64,000 nucleotides of DNA from Paenibacillus cellulosilyticus (GCF_003182255.1 NZ_QGTQ01000004.1:237593-301592), one strand, 5' to 3'. Shown: positions 53,441-63,314, counted from the first letter of the stretch. Notes: generated from the sequence alone by a model not told the origin. A program made the numbers and translations.

Positions 53441-54613
53441 GTGAAGCAGCATCATCCATTATTACGTAACAAGCTTATTGCTATCGTCACCTGCTTGCTG
53501 TTAGCTAGTCTCTTGTTCCCAACGGATTCATTCGCCTCTTCGGAAGCTGCTGCTCGCCGACCTGCGGCTCAGCCGTTGAAAGTAGTGATGACGGTTCGTG
53601 TGGATCCAACTGCGCAGCTGGCAAGCAGCTTGTCAATCGACAGTCCCGCTCTAACGAAGGCGCTGCTCCGAGCGAAATATGAACCGGCGGATCAAGTCAC
53701 GGTCTATCCCGACGTCGAGATCTCGATCACGCAGCAGCAAGGCCAGCAGAAGTTGTATCGATTAGAGAAGCAGGGTAATCTGTGGGATGAAACGAATCAT
53801 CAGCGCCTTGTTCCAACGACGGAAGCAGCCAATCAACTTCGATCGTTAGCCGAGCTGCTTCGCAGTCAATATTATGGCAAGCTAATTGACTGGTCGAGTG
53901 CCCGCGAGCTTGTGCCGCGGAAAAGTATTTTTACCATTACCGACGTTGCTTCAGGAAGGTCCTTTCGCGTACAACGACGAGCGGGCAGCGATCATGCTGA
54001 CGTACAGCCGATAACGAAGGAAGATTCCCGTATCATGAAGGAAATCTATGGCGGAGCATGGAGCTGGAACCGGAAAGCCGTACTTGTTCATTCCGGCGAC
54101 AATTGGATCGCCGCGTCGATGAATGGGATGCCCCATGGCGGTGATGGCATACCGGATAACGACTTCTCCGGTCACTTCTGCGTTCACTTCCTTGGCAGCA
54201 CGACGCACAAGTCTGATAATCCCGATGTAGCACATCAGCTTATGATCCACAAGGCAGCAGGTTTGGTCCGAGATTATTTGGACCAAGCTTCTCCCGCACT
54301 GCTCGCATCAAGCTTCGTCGAGGCGTTGGATCATGATGAGCCTTATCTGCTAGCGCAAATTGCTAACGGTTTGTCGGCAGAAAAACTGACGAGTTGGACG
54401 GATCAAATGCCTTCCATTCGTTCAATTCGAGTCGATAAACCTAACAAATCAAAAGAAGCGCCTTACGTTGACGACGGCGCCCTAACCGCACAGATCCGTC
54501 TCAACATAACCGAGTTGCGTCAGTCCGAGCATCGTACATCGTATCTGTTTCAGTTCAGTCGTCCGACCGCGAAATCAAGCTGGGTGCTGACGGATGTGAC
54601 ATCCGGCAAATAA
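53441..54613 (+). CDS. Secreted protein of unknown function with an HxC-type motif
   Basis: 390 residues. A signal peptide (LIAIVTCLLLASLLFPTDSFA) is followed by a soluble domain. Residues about 205-265 read IYGGAWSWNRKAVLVHSGDN, then MNGMPHGGDGIPDNDFSGHF and CVHFLGSTTH. The His-Gly ... His-x-Cys-Val-His order recalls the L,D-transpeptidase (YkuD) active site but the canonical SHGCVR is missing. The start is GTG behind GGGAGGAG. It was not matched to a known family. Confidence 0.6.
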   Translation: MKQHHPLLRNKLIAIVTCLLLASLLFPTDSFASSEAAARRPAAQPLKVVMTVRVDPTAQLASSLSIDSPALTKALLRAKYEPADQVTVYPDVEISITQQQGQQKLYRLEKQGNLWDETNHQRLVPTTEAANQLRSLAELLRSQYYGKLIDWSSARELVPRKSIFTITDVASGRSFRVQRRAGSDHADVQPITKEDSRIMKEIYGGAWSWNRKAVLVHSGDNWIAASMNGMPHGGDGIPDNDFSGHFCVHFLGSTTHKSDNPDVAHQLMIHKAAGLVRDYLDQASPALLASSFVEALDHDEPYLLAQIANGLSAEKLTSWTDQMPSIRSIRVDKPNKSKEAPYVDDGALTAQIRLNITELRQSEHRTSYLFQFSRPTAKSSWVLTDVTSGK

Positions 54614-54619
54614 ACGAAG

Positions 54620-54651
54620 ACCGCAGCTGTCGCAATTGACAGCTGCGGTCA
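54620..54651. terminator. Bidirectional terminator
   Basis: GACCGCAGCTGTC-GCAATT-GACAGCTGCGGTC, a perfect 13-base stem between converging genes. Confidence 0.85.
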
Positions 54652-54666
54652 TTAATTGAATAAGAT

Positions 54667-55344
54667 CTAGTACCAGTCCCTCGTCGACCAATGATGAAGC
54701 CTTGTTACTGCTTGATCTGAACTCGAGCAGACAGCGAGCTTATAAGTGGAATCGAGAGCAAGGAGCTTGCCCGCATATTGCGTGTAGGGTTCAGGAGCGC
54801 TTAAGTTGTAACAGCCCTCACTTGCACCGTAACTGAACATGAAGGAATCAAGTGGCATGGATAATCCCATACCAACCGCCTTCACGAAGCTTTCCTTCAA
54901 CGTCCACAGCTCATAGAACCGTTCCAACTGCTGTGACTCGTGAAGTTCCATGAGCTGAGCATGCTCCACAGGCGAGAAAAATCTTCGAGACACTTCCAGA
55001 TCGATCGGCTGAATGAACTCAATATCTATCCCGACTGGCCCATCACTTAATGCACAGACTACCCAGTCACCGGAATGAGATACGTTGAACTGAAGCCCCG
55101 CTGGATGAACCAGTTCAGGCTTGCCATACGAATTTGCACCGAAGATGATCCCATCGTTACTTATCCCACAGCGTTCTATTATAATTCTGCGAATGACTAG
55201 CTCAGCGAATAGGCTTCGGATCGCGTCTGCTTGCATTCGGTATCGCTCATATTTGGAACGTCGCTCGGTAGAAACAAGATGGAGCAGCCTTCCTAATACT
55301 GATGGTTCGACAGGCTTAATTCGAACAGCAAACAATTCGAGCAT
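54667..55344 (-). CDS. sfp: 4'-phosphopantetheinyl transferase (Sfp type)
   Basis: Transfers phosphopantetheine from CoA to carrier-protein serines. 225 residues: RLLHLVSTERRSKYERYRMQ, FGANSYGKPELVHPAGLQFN, NVSHSGDWVVCALSD, the Mg/CoA motif VGIDIEFIQPID and WTLKESFVKAVGMGLSMPLD. This is the Sfp rather than AcpS length, as used for NRPS/PKS carriers; no such megasynthase is in the window. ATG with GGGGAG upstream. Confidence 0.93.
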   Translation of the reverse strand: MLELFAVRIKPVEPSVLGRLLHLVSTERRSKYERYRMQADAIRSLFAELVIRRIIIERCGISNDGIIFGANSYGKPELVHPAGLQFNVSHSGDWVVCALSDGPVGIDIEFIQPIDLEVSRRFFSPVEHAQLMELHESQQLERFYELWTLKESFVKAVGMGLSMPLDSFMFSYGASEGCYNLSAPEPYTQYAGKLLALDSTYKLAVCSSSDQAVTRLHHWSTRDWY

Positions 55345-55447
55345 TCAAGAAACTCCCCCAGGAAAAGTTTGGTGTTTATTTCAAAACTCCTATTTTGATT
55401 AAACCATATCTTGGGACTTAATAGTAAGATACATTTCATCTCTACGA

Positions 55448-55484
55448 ACAAAAAGAGCCAGCATCCCAGATGCTGACTCCCTCA
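55448..55484 (-). terminator. Terminator of the rhamnosidase gene
   Basis: GAGTCAGCATC-TGG-GATGCTGGCTC followed by TTTTTG on the leftward strand, about 25 bases past the stop. Confidence 0.8.
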
Positions 55485-55507
55485 TATAAACGATTATTCA
55501 CCTCTCG

Positions 55508-58186
55508 TTACTTTGAAACGACGATGCGATACGTCCCGGAGCCTAGCTCCAGCAGCAGTCCGCCATCCTGCTCCTTCACAGAGAGAATGCCGGCGGCTTG
55601 CTGTATGCTTACATCATTTACTTCTGCTGCTGAGAGTGCCGCGCCATGCAGCCATGCTTCTGCCGTCGTATTCGGAGGCAGCTCGAATTCGTAAGCCACT
55701 TGGCTCTCATCGCTAATTTTCCATTCGCTTCGAATTAGTCCGTACGAAGATGCATACGATGCTTTCGCATATTCCAGTCCTGAGTCCGTACGTGGTGCGA
55801 ATCGAATACGCTTATAGCCTGGCTGAGATTCATCTAGATCAAGACCCGCAACAATCCGATATAACCATTCACCGATAGACCCGTATGCGTAGTGATTGTA
55901 CGAGTTCATATCATCGCTCCAGAATGTACCATCCGGTTTGATGCCGTCCCAATGCTCCCAGATCGTTGTCGCACCTTGATGGATCGAATAGAGCCATGAC
56001 GGATAATCCTCCTGCTGCACCAGCTTCACAGCTACATCATGATACCCGTTCTCTGACAGTACCGTACATAAGTATGGCGTACCAACGAAACCAGTTGTCA
56101 GATGGTAGTTCTGCTCCTTCACGTACTCTGCAAGCGTACGTGCCAGCCTCTCACGAACCGATCCCTTCACCAGCCCGAACATAAGCGGCAGCACATGACC
56201 TGTCTGCGTATGTGCGGCCAGACGACCGCTGCCCGTCAGAAACTCTTGTTCGAATGCAGCTACAATTCCTTCATACAGCTCACGATAATGTGCCACATCC
56301 TCTGTACGTCCAAGGACTTCTGCCGCTTTCACGAACAGTTCCGTCGAGTACGCATAGAAGCAGGTTGCAATCAAATCTCTTGGCGTAGCACCGATATAGC
56401 TGCCTTCCTTCGCATCCAAGCCGAGCCAATCACCAAAGTGGAAGCCCGTGTTCCACAAATATTCGTTATCCCCTTGCTGCCGGATATACTCGACCCAAGC
56501 CTTCATGCTGTCATACTGCTCTTCAAGAATACGTTTATCTTCGTAGCAGAGGTATATCGTCCATGGGCAAATGACAGCTGCATCCCCCCATGCCGATGAG
56601 GAATGCGATTTCTCATCGAGCACATTCGGAATGACGAAAGGCACGCCACCATCGTTACGCTGGTCCGCCTTCAGGTCTCGCAGCCATTTGGTAAAGAATG
56701 GTCCGACCCCATAGTTGAACGCCGCCGTTCGAATGAACACCTGTGCATCACCGGTCCAACCAAGCCGTTCATCCCGTTGCGGACAATCGGTCGGCACGTC
56801 GAGGAAGTTACCACGCTGTCCCCAAACGATATTGCGCTGCAGCTGGTTCAACAGTGGATGCGAGCATTCGAACGTACCGGACGGCTCCATATCGGTATGA
56901 ATGACATGCCCTGTGAACAGCTCCAAGTCCAGTGGAACCTTCTCCGGCCATCCTTCTACCTTCACATATCGGAAGCCTTGGAACGAGAAATGCGGTTCGT
57001 ATTCTTCTCCCCCGCCCTTGCATGTATATTGTACGGTCTGCTTCGCATTGCGAAGATTGCCGATATAGAAGTTGCCGTTGCGATCCAGCACTTCTGCATG
57101 TTGGAGAGTGAGGCATGTTCCTGTTGGCAGGTCGAGCTTCAGATGAATGCGGCCGACCATATTTTGACCCATGTCCAGGACGGTTTCGCCCGCAGGTGTA
57201 TGAATGAGCGCAATCGGTTTGATCCGCTCCGTAATTCGTGAAGGCTCACTCTCTTGCATGACAAGAATATCCTTCGTGTGGGCCAACTCTTGAACGGCAG
57301 CCCAATTCCCATCCTCATATGCAGCCGTACTCCAACCTGTCTTCTCCAACCGAGCATCATAAGTCTCCCCGTGGTACAACTCAGACAGAAGGATCGGACC
57401 TGTTGCAGCCTGCCAAGTATTGTCGCTCACAACGATTTCCGACGTTCCATCTGCATAATCGATATGAAGCTGCATAATCAATGCTCGCTGATCACCGTAA
57501 ATATTGTTTTTCTTCTCCCAAGCCAAGTTACCCTTATACCAGCCATTCGCAAGCGCTGCACCGATCGCATTATGCTCCCCACTGTGAATGAGCGAAGTCA
57601 CATCATACGCTTGTACCTGCAGCCGATTGCTGTAGCTCGTCCAACCAGGCGTATACTGCCAATCGCCTATTCGCTGGCCGTTCAACTCTAATTCATATAT
57701 GCCGAGCGCTGTTGCATAAACCGTTGCCCGATTAACGTCATCGCGGACATCGAATGTGTTCCTTAACAGGAAGATCTCCTCCGACTGAGGATCGATATGC
57801 GCCGAATTCGGCGTAATCCAAGCCGCTGACCAATCCGACTGCTGGAGCAGCCCCATTTCCCAATATGCCGGTTCACTCCAATCCGATTCCGTTCCTGCCT
57901 GATCCCATACCTTCACACGGTAATGGCAGCGTACACGAGAGTCGAGAAGTTGTCCTGCATATTCCACCAATACGGACTGCTCCGATTGTACCTTGCCGCT
58001 ATCCCATAAAAGTTCGTTAGTATTGAAACCATTAATACCAGAGGAAACCTGTATATGATACGCCTGCTGCATCACGTTTACGCTATCCGATTCCAGCTGC
58101 CAGCTGAATCGTGGGAGGGTTACGCCTAATCCGATCGGGTTGTTTCGGTATTCGCATCGTAATTGCTTAACAAGCAGCTTATTCAT
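55508..58186 (-). CDS. GH78 alpha-L-rhamnosidase
   Basis: Removes terminal alpha-L-rhamnose from flavonoid glycosides, rhamnogalacturonan or similar. 892 residues: N-terminal beta domains (NPIGLGVTLPRFSWQLES, AAWITPNSAH), then the (alpha/alpha)6 barrel with catalytic DVPTDCPQRDERLGWTGDAQ, and GATTIWEHWDGIKPDGTFWS with SYNHYAYGSIGEWLYR, plus a C-terminal beta domain. No signal peptide, so intracellular. It is divergent from an AraC regulator. ATG behind AGGAGAATGAGAGACG. Confidence 0.95.
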   Translation of the reverse strand: MNKLLVKQLRCEYRNNPIGLGVTLPRFSWQLESDSVNVMQQAYHIQVSSGINGFNTNELLWDSGKVQSEQSVLVEYAGQLLDSRVRCHYRVKVWDQAGTESDWSEPAYWEMGLLQQSDWSAAWITPNSAHIDPQSEEIFLLRNTFDVRDDVNRATVYATALGIYELELNGQRIGDWQYTPGWTSYSNRLQVQAYDVTSLIHSGEHNAIGAALANGWYKGNLAWEKKNNIYGDQRALIMQLHIDYADGTSEIVVSDNTWQAATGPILLSELYHGETYDARLEKTGWSTAAYEDGNWAAVQELAHTKDILVMQESEPSRITERIKPIALIHTPAGETVLDMGQNMVGRIHLKLDLPTGTCLTLQHAEVLDRNGNFYIGNLRNAKQTVQYTCKGGGEEYEPHFSFQGFRYVKVEGWPEKVPLDLELFTGHVIHTDMEPSGTFECSHPLLNQLQRNIVWGQRGNFLDVPTDCPQRDERLGWTGDAQVFIRTAAFNYGVGPFFTKWLRDLKADQRNDGGVPFVIPNVLDEKSHSSSAWGDAAVICPWTIYLCYEDKRILEEQYDSMKAWVEYIRQQGDNEYLWNTGFHFGDWLGLDAKEGSYIGATPRDLIATCFYAYSTELFVKAAEVLGRTEDVAHYRELYEGIVAAFEQEFLTGSGRLAAHTQTGHVLPLMFGLVKGSVRERLARTLAEYVKEQNYHLTTGFVGTPYLCTVLSENGYHDVAVKLVQQEDYPSWLYSIHQGATTIWEHWDGIKPDGTFWSDDMNSYNHYAYGSIGEWLYRIVAGLDLDESQPGYKRIRFAPRTDSGLEYAKASYASSYGLIRSEWKISDESQVAYEFELPPNTTAEAWLHGAALSAAEVNDVSIQQAAGILSVKEQDGGLLLELGSGTYRIVVSK

Positions 58187-58319
58187 CGTCTCTCATTCTC
58201 CTTCGAAACATAGATCGTATGCCTGCTCTACATTCGGCACCGTTACGTTCATTCTAATCCGATTGGCTAATGCATTCAGGGGTTATTTCAGACATTGATA
58301 TAGGTCGATCTAGACATCA

Positions 58320-58333
58320 TGTAAACGTTATCG
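58320..58333. promoter_or_regulatory. Catabolite-responsive-element-like site in the rhamnosidase/AraC gap
   Basis: TGTAAACGTTATCG agrees with the CcpA cre consensus TGWAANCGNTNWCA at all but the last base. It lies in the gap between the divergent rhamnosidase and AraC genes. Confidence 0.55.
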
Positions 58334-58383
58334 TAAAGTGAAGGTAGAGTATGTGAACGGTTCTTGTAAAGGAGAATTCGGAG

Positions 58384-59289
58384 ATGAGCATTAAGCGCAG
58401 CACTTACGTCATGTCGGGTGAAGGCTTCTTCGAATCGGGTGTGCCGATCTATGTGAATCGAGCCTACGAGACATTCGAGATGATTGAGCACTCGCATGAA
58501 TTCGTTGAGATGACCTATGTCAGTGAGGGAGCTGGCACGCATTATATTGCTGGAGAGATTGTTCCCGTCGAACACGGCACGCTGTTCTTTATACCGGTTG
58601 GTCAAAGCCATGTGTTCCGTCCGATGACACCAAAGAAGGAACGGCCGCTCATCGTGTACAACTGTTTGTTTCCAGCATCTTTCCTAACAGAGCTCCGCTC
58701 CGCCTTTCCCCAAGCGTCCGACATATGTGATCTATTCGTTGACGAAAGCCTGACCTGGTTCGCGATGAAAGACCCATCTGGCGAGTACCATGCGAAGTTT
58801 CGTGAGATGTATCGCGAATACTCGGTTAGACCGCCGGGATTCATGGCCGTTCTCACGTCGATCGTGATGCAAACCTTAGCAGGTTTGTACCGTCACAAGC
58901 TGCAGCTCGAAACGCCTGCAGGAGATCAGCCGCAATGGCGCAGCATCGATGAAGCACTTGCATACATTGATCACCATTACGCCAATGAGCTTAAGCTGAG
59001 TGACCTGGCTGCTCAATCGAATTTGAGCGAAAGACAATTCAGCCGCTTATTCCGACGCCAGACTGGCATGAGCTTCACCGACTATATGCAGAGCACCCGT
59101 ATGGAGTCCGCCTGTCGGCTGCTCGCAAGCAGCCGCAGCACGGTAGGCGAGGTTGCGAACACTGTCGGATATGCGGACCTGAAATTTTTTCACCGTTTAT
59201 TCAAGAAGAAGGTTGGTGTTACTCCAAGGCAGTATCGGAATACCGTACATGGCGCCACAGCTATAAATGAAGAAAAACCTCGTTCATGA
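58384..59289 (+). CDS. AraC family transcriptional regulator
   Basis: 301 residues: N-terminal cupin sensor (EHSHEFVEMTYVSEGAGTHY, FFIPVGQSHVFRP) and C-terminal double helix-turn-helix (LSDLAAQSNLSERQFSRLFR, VGEVANTVGYADLKFFHRLF, then KKKVGVTPRQYR). It is divergent from GH78 across about 200 bases and most likely activates it in response to a rhamnoside or rhamnose. ATG behind AAAGGAG. Confidence 0.9.
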   Translation: MSIKRSTYVMSGEGFFESGVPIYVNRAYETFEMIEHSHEFVEMTYVSEGAGTHYIAGEIVPVEHGTLFFIPVGQSHVFRPMTPKKERPLIVYNCLFPASFLTELRSAFPQASDICDLFVDESLTWFAMKDPSGEYHAKFREMYREYSVRPPGFMAVLTSIVMQTLAGLYRHKLQLETPAGDQPQWRSIDEALAYIDHHYANELKLSDLAAQSNLSERQFSRLFRRQTGMSFTDYMQSTRMESACRLLASSRSTVGEVANTVGYADLKFFHRLFKKKVGVTPRQYRNTVHGATAINEEKPRS

Positions 59290-59315
59290 ACGGATGTCAG
59301 GGGAGGAAAAGAACC

Positions 59316-59669
59316 ATGAAAGTCATCACACTATGTGGCTCAACCAAATTCAAAGCCCAGTTTGAGAAGGCTAATGCATACTTGACTCTGCAAGGAAATA
59401 TCGTGATCAGCGTCGCATTCTTCGAGCAAAGTGATGGATTCGAGTTAACCGCAGAACAAGCTGATTTACTAGGGAATTTGCATTTTCGAAAAATCGATCT
59501 GTCTGACGAAATCTTCGTCATTGATGTTGATGGTTACATCGGCAGCAGCACGAGGAAAGAGATCCAATATGCTCAGGCAAAAGGGCTGCCGATTCGCTAT
59601 TATTCCAATGGCGAAATTACTGCGAATGTGTATGAATCCCTTCTTCACCACAAAGAGCAGCTGTCATAA
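59316..59669 (+). CDS. Nucleoside 2-deoxyribosyltransferase-like protein
   Basis: 117 residues. MKVITLCGSTKFKAQFEKAN starts the fold (CGST substrate loop); EIFVIDVDGYIGSSTRKEIQ carries the aspartates and the GSSTxxEI motif with the probable catalytic Glu; KGLPIRYY follows. Short members of this superfamily are often annotated only as hypothetical. The ATG at 59316 has GGGGAGGAAAAG upstream. A terminator hairpin (AGAGCAGCTGTC / GACAGCTGCTCT) overlaps the stop. Confidence 0.7.
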   Translation: MKVITLCGSTKFKAQFEKANAYLTLQGNIVISVAFFEQSDGFELTAEQADLLGNLHFRKIDLSDEIFVIDVDGYIGSSTRKEIQYAQAKGLPIRYYSNGEITANVYESLLHHKEQLS

Positions 59670-59683
59670 TCGACAGCTGCTCT
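59652..59683. terminator. Bidirectional terminator
   Basis: AGAGCAGCTGTC-ATAATC-GACAGCTGCTCT, a perfect 12-base stem between converging genes. Confidence 0.8.
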
Positions 59684-59739
59684 CCTCTAATTAGAAAGCG
59701 GCCTATTTCAAATGGTTCACTAGATGAAGGAAGAATCGT

Positions 59740-60702
59740 CTACAACCAATCACCGAACCATTGTCTCAAATACGCAAGTTTGACCTCTGTTTGCGTCGAT
59801 CCTCCGCCCTCATGACCATTGAACGGGTAGATCACAATCTCTTTCTCGCTCTGAATACGGTTGTATGTAGCAAAATACATCTCGGCCGGGCACACCTCAT
59901 CCTTCAGTGCAACCGATGCGAGCACGCGACACGTAATTCGATCCGCCATATTCATCGTGTCGATATAGCTTAACGTATCGAATACGAGATCGACGCGTTC
60001 AGGATGATTCTTCACGTACTCCGCTACACTTGCAAACGCGCCATGCATCCCTTCTACACGTCTTACGAGATTACTATTGCTCGGCACATCAACCATCGCT
60101 AACACCGGTCTGCTATCAAGAGCCGCCATTGCCATCGCAAGCGCACCGCCTTGGCTGCCACCTTCCACAACAATACGCGAAGCATCCACTTCGGCTTGCG
60201 CACATGCAAAATCGATAGCTTTCATGCAGTCCATATAGACATAACGGTAGTAGTACTCGTACTTATTATGAACGCCTTTGCTTGCCAGATTCGACGAGAA
60301 CCCGCTAGTCGTTGACGCACTGTTACCTGTTTTCCCTCCTTGCTCTCGGCAATCCACTGACAGCACAGCGAATCCCATCATCACCCAATGCATGAAATCT
60401 GCAGGTTCGCCGCGGTTATTTGAAAATCCATGATAGTGGATGATGCAAGGGTACTTCTCTTTGCCCAGAAAGCTTGGCACAATGAACCAGCCATGGATTC
60501 TCGTCTCATCCATCCCGCAATACTGAATATCGTATACTTCAACATTCGTTATCGGATAGTCTCGTTTCACCCGGACAGGCTCGAGTGGAACACGCTTGGC
60601 CTGTTGAATTGTATCTTCCCAGTACTGATCGAAATCATCAGGACGAGTTAAATCGGGATAGTAGGAATACAAGGATTTCGTAACTTCGTCTATATAGCCC
60701 AT
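59740..60702 (-). CDS. CE7 acetyl xylan esterase / cephalosporin-C deacetylase
   Basis: An alpha/beta hydrolase that deacetylates xylo-oligosaccharides and small acetyl esters. 320 residues, the normal length: CIIHYHGFSNNRGEPADF (oxyanion region), the nucleophile in VVEGGSQGGALAMAMAAL, the Asp region ALKDEVCPAEMYFATYN and the His in YPFNGHEGGG. No signal peptide. ATG behind AAGGAGTAATCATA. It is convergent with the transferase-like gene. Confidence 0.92.
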   Translation of the reverse strand: MGYIDEVTKSLYSYYPDLTRPDDFDQYWEDTIQQAKRVPLEPVRVKRDYPITNVEVYDIQYCGMDETRIHGWFIVPSFLGKEKYPCIIHYHGFSNNRGEPADFMHWVMMGFAVLSVDCREQGGKTGNSASTTSGFSSNLASKGVHNKYEYYYRYVYMDCMKAIDFACAQAEVDASRIVVEGGSQGGALAMAMAALDSRPVLAMVDVPSNSNLVRRVEGMHGAFASVAEYVKNHPERVDLVFDTLSYIDTMNMADRITCRVLASVALKDEVCPAEMYFATYNRIQSEKEIVIYPFNGHEGGGSTQTEVKLAYLRQWFGDWL

Positions 60703-60838
60703 TATGATTACTCCTTATCGCTCGGTATGTATCCTATATTCTAGATGATATTGCTAGATGAATATAGGTTATTCTTGTAGGAATGGTCACTAATTTTGAG
60801 TATAAAATGTATAAACCCGAAGTCATCTCCATCCCCTA

Positions 60839-62467
60839 TTAGACTTTATATTTCTCAATCTGTGTCTGCAGCTCCTTGGCCGATCGATGTAACCAATCAG
60901 AAGAGTCCGCGATTTCCATTATCGCTTCTAGCTGGCCTTGCGAGACGCTAGCGACATTATCGCTTTGAACATAGGCATCTCGCGCGATGGCTGACAACTC
61001 AAATACTGAAGCACTTATTTCTTCTGAATTGGCACTTAATTGTTCAGCGGAGGAAGAGATCTCTTGAAGCTGCGAACTAATCTCTACCGTTGCGGTAGTA
61101 ATATTGTTAAATGCTTCATTCGCATATTGTAACGTCTGCATCCCTTGTTCAGCCTCATCAGCGCCTGACTCTACCATAGCAACTGCCAATTTGGTATCCG
61201 CTTGAATCCATTGGATAATTTCAAAAATATGATTGGATGATGTATTCGTTTGCTCGGACAACTTCTTCATCTCGTTTGCCACAACAGCAAAACTCTTCCC
61301 CTGGTCTCCTGCTCGTGCCGCTTCAATGCCAGCATTCAGAGCGAGCAGATGCGTTTGAGTTGTTATTACTTTAATCACATCGACGATTTGGTTGATCGAT
61401 TGCGAATGTGCATCTAGTTTGTTGACGGTTGTATGGAACTGTTGTATGACCCCATTCAATAACTCCATCCGCTTTACAGCTTTATGTAGCAACTCCTTGC
61501 CTGTATAAGCTTCTTGTTTCGTTTGTACGGATCGATCTGTTGCATCATTCGTCAGATCAGAGATGCGAAGAATTCCTATGGCCATCTCATTAACCGCCCT
61601 TGCGGTTTCTTCTGTGCTGTGCAGCTGTTCATTGGCTCCTGTCGCTATCACTTGAAGAGCTTTACTCATATCCATTATCGCATTCGAGATCGTCGCTGAA
61701 TTACCATGCAGTTGCTCGGTTGAGGCGGCTACCTGCAGTGACACCGTTTGTGAAGCTCGAATAAAAGCAGCTAGACGATTGCGCATTTGTTCGAAATTCC
61801 TTGCCAATTCTCCGATTTCGTCCCTGGACTTCAACTGGATTTCGTTACGCAGGTTCCCCTGAGCAATAGCAGATGTTGCCGTTATCAATCGATTGACAGG
61901 ATTGACAATAGATCGCGTCAGCAGAAAACCACCTACAACAGATACAATCAATATGAGAACGCCGACGATAATGGATTCCTCGGCCGATGACTTACTCTTA
62001 TCCAGCAGCGCCGACAACGACTGATTAGTCTGGGCAGCATCTACCTGTTTCAACTGTTCGAGATCGTTCTCCAGCGTATTGGTCAAAGCTTCAACATCAT
62101 CACCTGCATGTGAGTGAATAAACGTATTATAGTTAGAGACAATCGTATTCACAGCGTCTACATCTTCTGGATTGAGCGATTTATACTTCTCCAGAATCTC
62201 GATGAACTGATCTCTATGCCGATCAATCGTCTCTTGATTCTCTCCGACTTGGATTACCCCCGTTAGAGGAATAAGACTCTCTACTTGATAACGGGACAAT
62301 TCCTGGTTCAAATCCTCGGCATACATGGATGAGAGTAAGGTTTTATCTTTAACGAGCATTACATTGTTGATCGTGCGATTAGCGGTAATGACGGTATTCA
62401 CGATGACAACCGAGATTAGTAGAATTAAACCGCCTACAATAGAAATGATTTTATACCGAATATTCAT
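60839..62467 (-). CDS. Methyl-accepting chemotaxis protein
   Basis: 542 residues. First membrane helix about 7-27 ([19 protein letters not shown]), a periplasm-facing helical sensor of about 150 residues (four-helix-bundle type), a second helix about 175-195 ([19 protein letters not shown]), a HAMP domain, and the signalling domain with the conserved hairpin [20 protein letters not shown]. The ligand is unknown. ATG with GAGGGGGATAAG upstream. Confidence 0.93.
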   Translation of the reverse strand: MNIRYKIISIVGGLILLISVVIVNTVITANRTINNVMLVKDKTLLSSMYAEDLNQELSRYQVESLIPLTGVIQVGENQETIDRHRDQFIEILEKYKSLNPEDVDAVNTIVSNYNTFIHSHAGDDVEALTNTLENDLEQLKQVDAAQTNQSLSALLDKSKSSAEESIIVGVLILIVSVVGGFLLTRSIVNPVNRLITATSAIAQGNLRNEIQLKSRDEIGELARNFEQMRNRLAAFIRASQTVSLQVAASTEQLHGNSATISNAIMDMSKALQVIATGANEQLHSTEETARAVNEMAIGILRISDLTNDATDRSVQTKQEAYTGKELLHKAVKRMELLNGVIQQFHTTVNKLDAHSQSINQIVDVIKVITTQTHLLALNAGIEAARAGDQGKSFAVVANEMKKLSEQTNTSSNHIFEIIQWIQADTKLAVAMVESGADEAEQGMQTLQYANEAFNNITTATVEISSQLQEISSSAEQLSANSEEISASVFELSAIARDAYVQSDNVASVSQGQLEAIMEIADSSDWLHRSAKELQTQIEKYKV

Positions 62468-62515
62468 CTTATCCCCCTCAAATCTATATATGAATACATA
62501 CCGATAAGAACAACA

Positions 62516-62541
62516 AACCCGACATGCAAGGATGTCGGGTT
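62516..62541 (-). terminator. Terminator of the ABM/deglycosidase-like operon
   Basis: AACCCGACAT-CCTTGC-ATGTCGGGTT followed by TGTTGTT on the leftward strand. Confidence 0.8.
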
Positions 62542-62551
62542 ATCTGGTCTG

Positions 62552-62881
62552 TTATAATGAAATGCTGCCGTTCCGCGCGGCTTTCTGATGATATAATTTC
62601 ACTTTAATATCTTTGATGAAGGAAGGTCGTTGTTGCGTTCTGCCCTGTCGATGCATCTGAATATGCACGTCGCTTTTCTCCCAGCCCTTCCAAGCTTCTT
62701 CCGAATCCCATCGCGTAATAATAACGACTTCTTCTTCATCCGCGCTGTATTTGCGATTCAGCAGTACACTGACATCCACGAAACCAGGCATCTGATCTTG
62801 CGGACCTGGCGAACCCCACCGTTCAATGATGGAATCGCTATGGCCTAGCTCCACGATCATCGTTCGAATTTGTACAAAAAT
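62552..62881 (-). CDS. Antibiotic biosynthesis monooxygenase (ABM) family protein
   Basis: 109 residues if started at the ATT at 62881, giving MFVQIRTMIVELGHSDSIIE, the usual ABM opening strand. GGAGGG lies seven bases before this ATT, the ideal distance. The first ATG (62860) is 28 bases from that site and would delete most of strand 1. Other motifs: PGFVDVSVLLNRKYSADEEE, VVIITRWDSEEAWKGWEKSD. ABM proteins include heme-degrading and quinol monooxygenases. It follows the DUF6379 gene by 15 bases and is probably in the same operon. Confidence 0.8.
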   Translation of the reverse strand: MFVQIRTMIVELGHSDSIIERWGSPGPQDQMPGFVDVSVLLNRKYSADEEEVVIITRWDSEEAWKGWEKSDVHIQMHRQGRTQQRPSFIKDIKVKLYHQKAARNGSISL

Positions 62882-62896
62882 CGGGAATCCCTCCTA

Positions 62897-63289
62897 TTAT
62901 CCAACCAGTTCAAGCGTCTTGGTAATGGTAGCACGAAGCGGGAACGGGAAATAGGCGATCCGTAGCACTTGTTCAACCGAAAGATCATGCGCTCCTTGCG
63001 GCAGCCCTCCATCCTGTTCTACGAACACAGAAGCGGTCTCGCCAAACTCCCATTTCACTTTGGTCACCGTTTCCATCTCGTCGAGTGTGAACCAATCTTC
63101 GCCTACGGAGAACTTGATTTTACTCCGATCGATCGGCTCGTTATTTACCTTTAGCTCATACTTATCGACCATCGAGAGAGGAATCCCTCTGTAATAGTTA
63201 AGACGTGCTTTGTATTCAAAGCCGATCACTTTACCGTCCTTGCTCACATTCCGGAAGCCATCGTCACTAATGATGTACGCATCAAACAT
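62897..63289 (-). CDS. DUF6379 protein, C-glycoside deglycosidase beta-subunit-like
   Basis: 130 residues: MFDAYIISDDGFRNVSKDGK, ARLNYYRGIPLSMVDKYELK, DEMETVTKVKWEFGETA, AYFPFPLRAT. DUF6379 proteins are the small beta subunits of C-glycoside deglycosidases, which break the C-C bond between an oxidised sugar and a flavonoid. The adjacent alpha-like TIM-barrel gene supports the pairing. Whether this pair acts on C-glycosides is inference. ATG start; 25 bases after the alpha-like gene. Confidence 0.75.
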   Translation of the reverse strand: MFDAYIISDDGFRNVSKDGKVIGFEYKARLNYYRGIPLSMVDKYELKVNNEPIDRSKIKFSVGEDWFTLDEMETVTKVKWEFGETASVFVEQDGGLPQGAHDLSVEQVLRIAYFPFPLRATITKTLELVG

Positions 63290-63314
63290 GGTTCATTCCC
63301 CGCCTTTAATTGAA

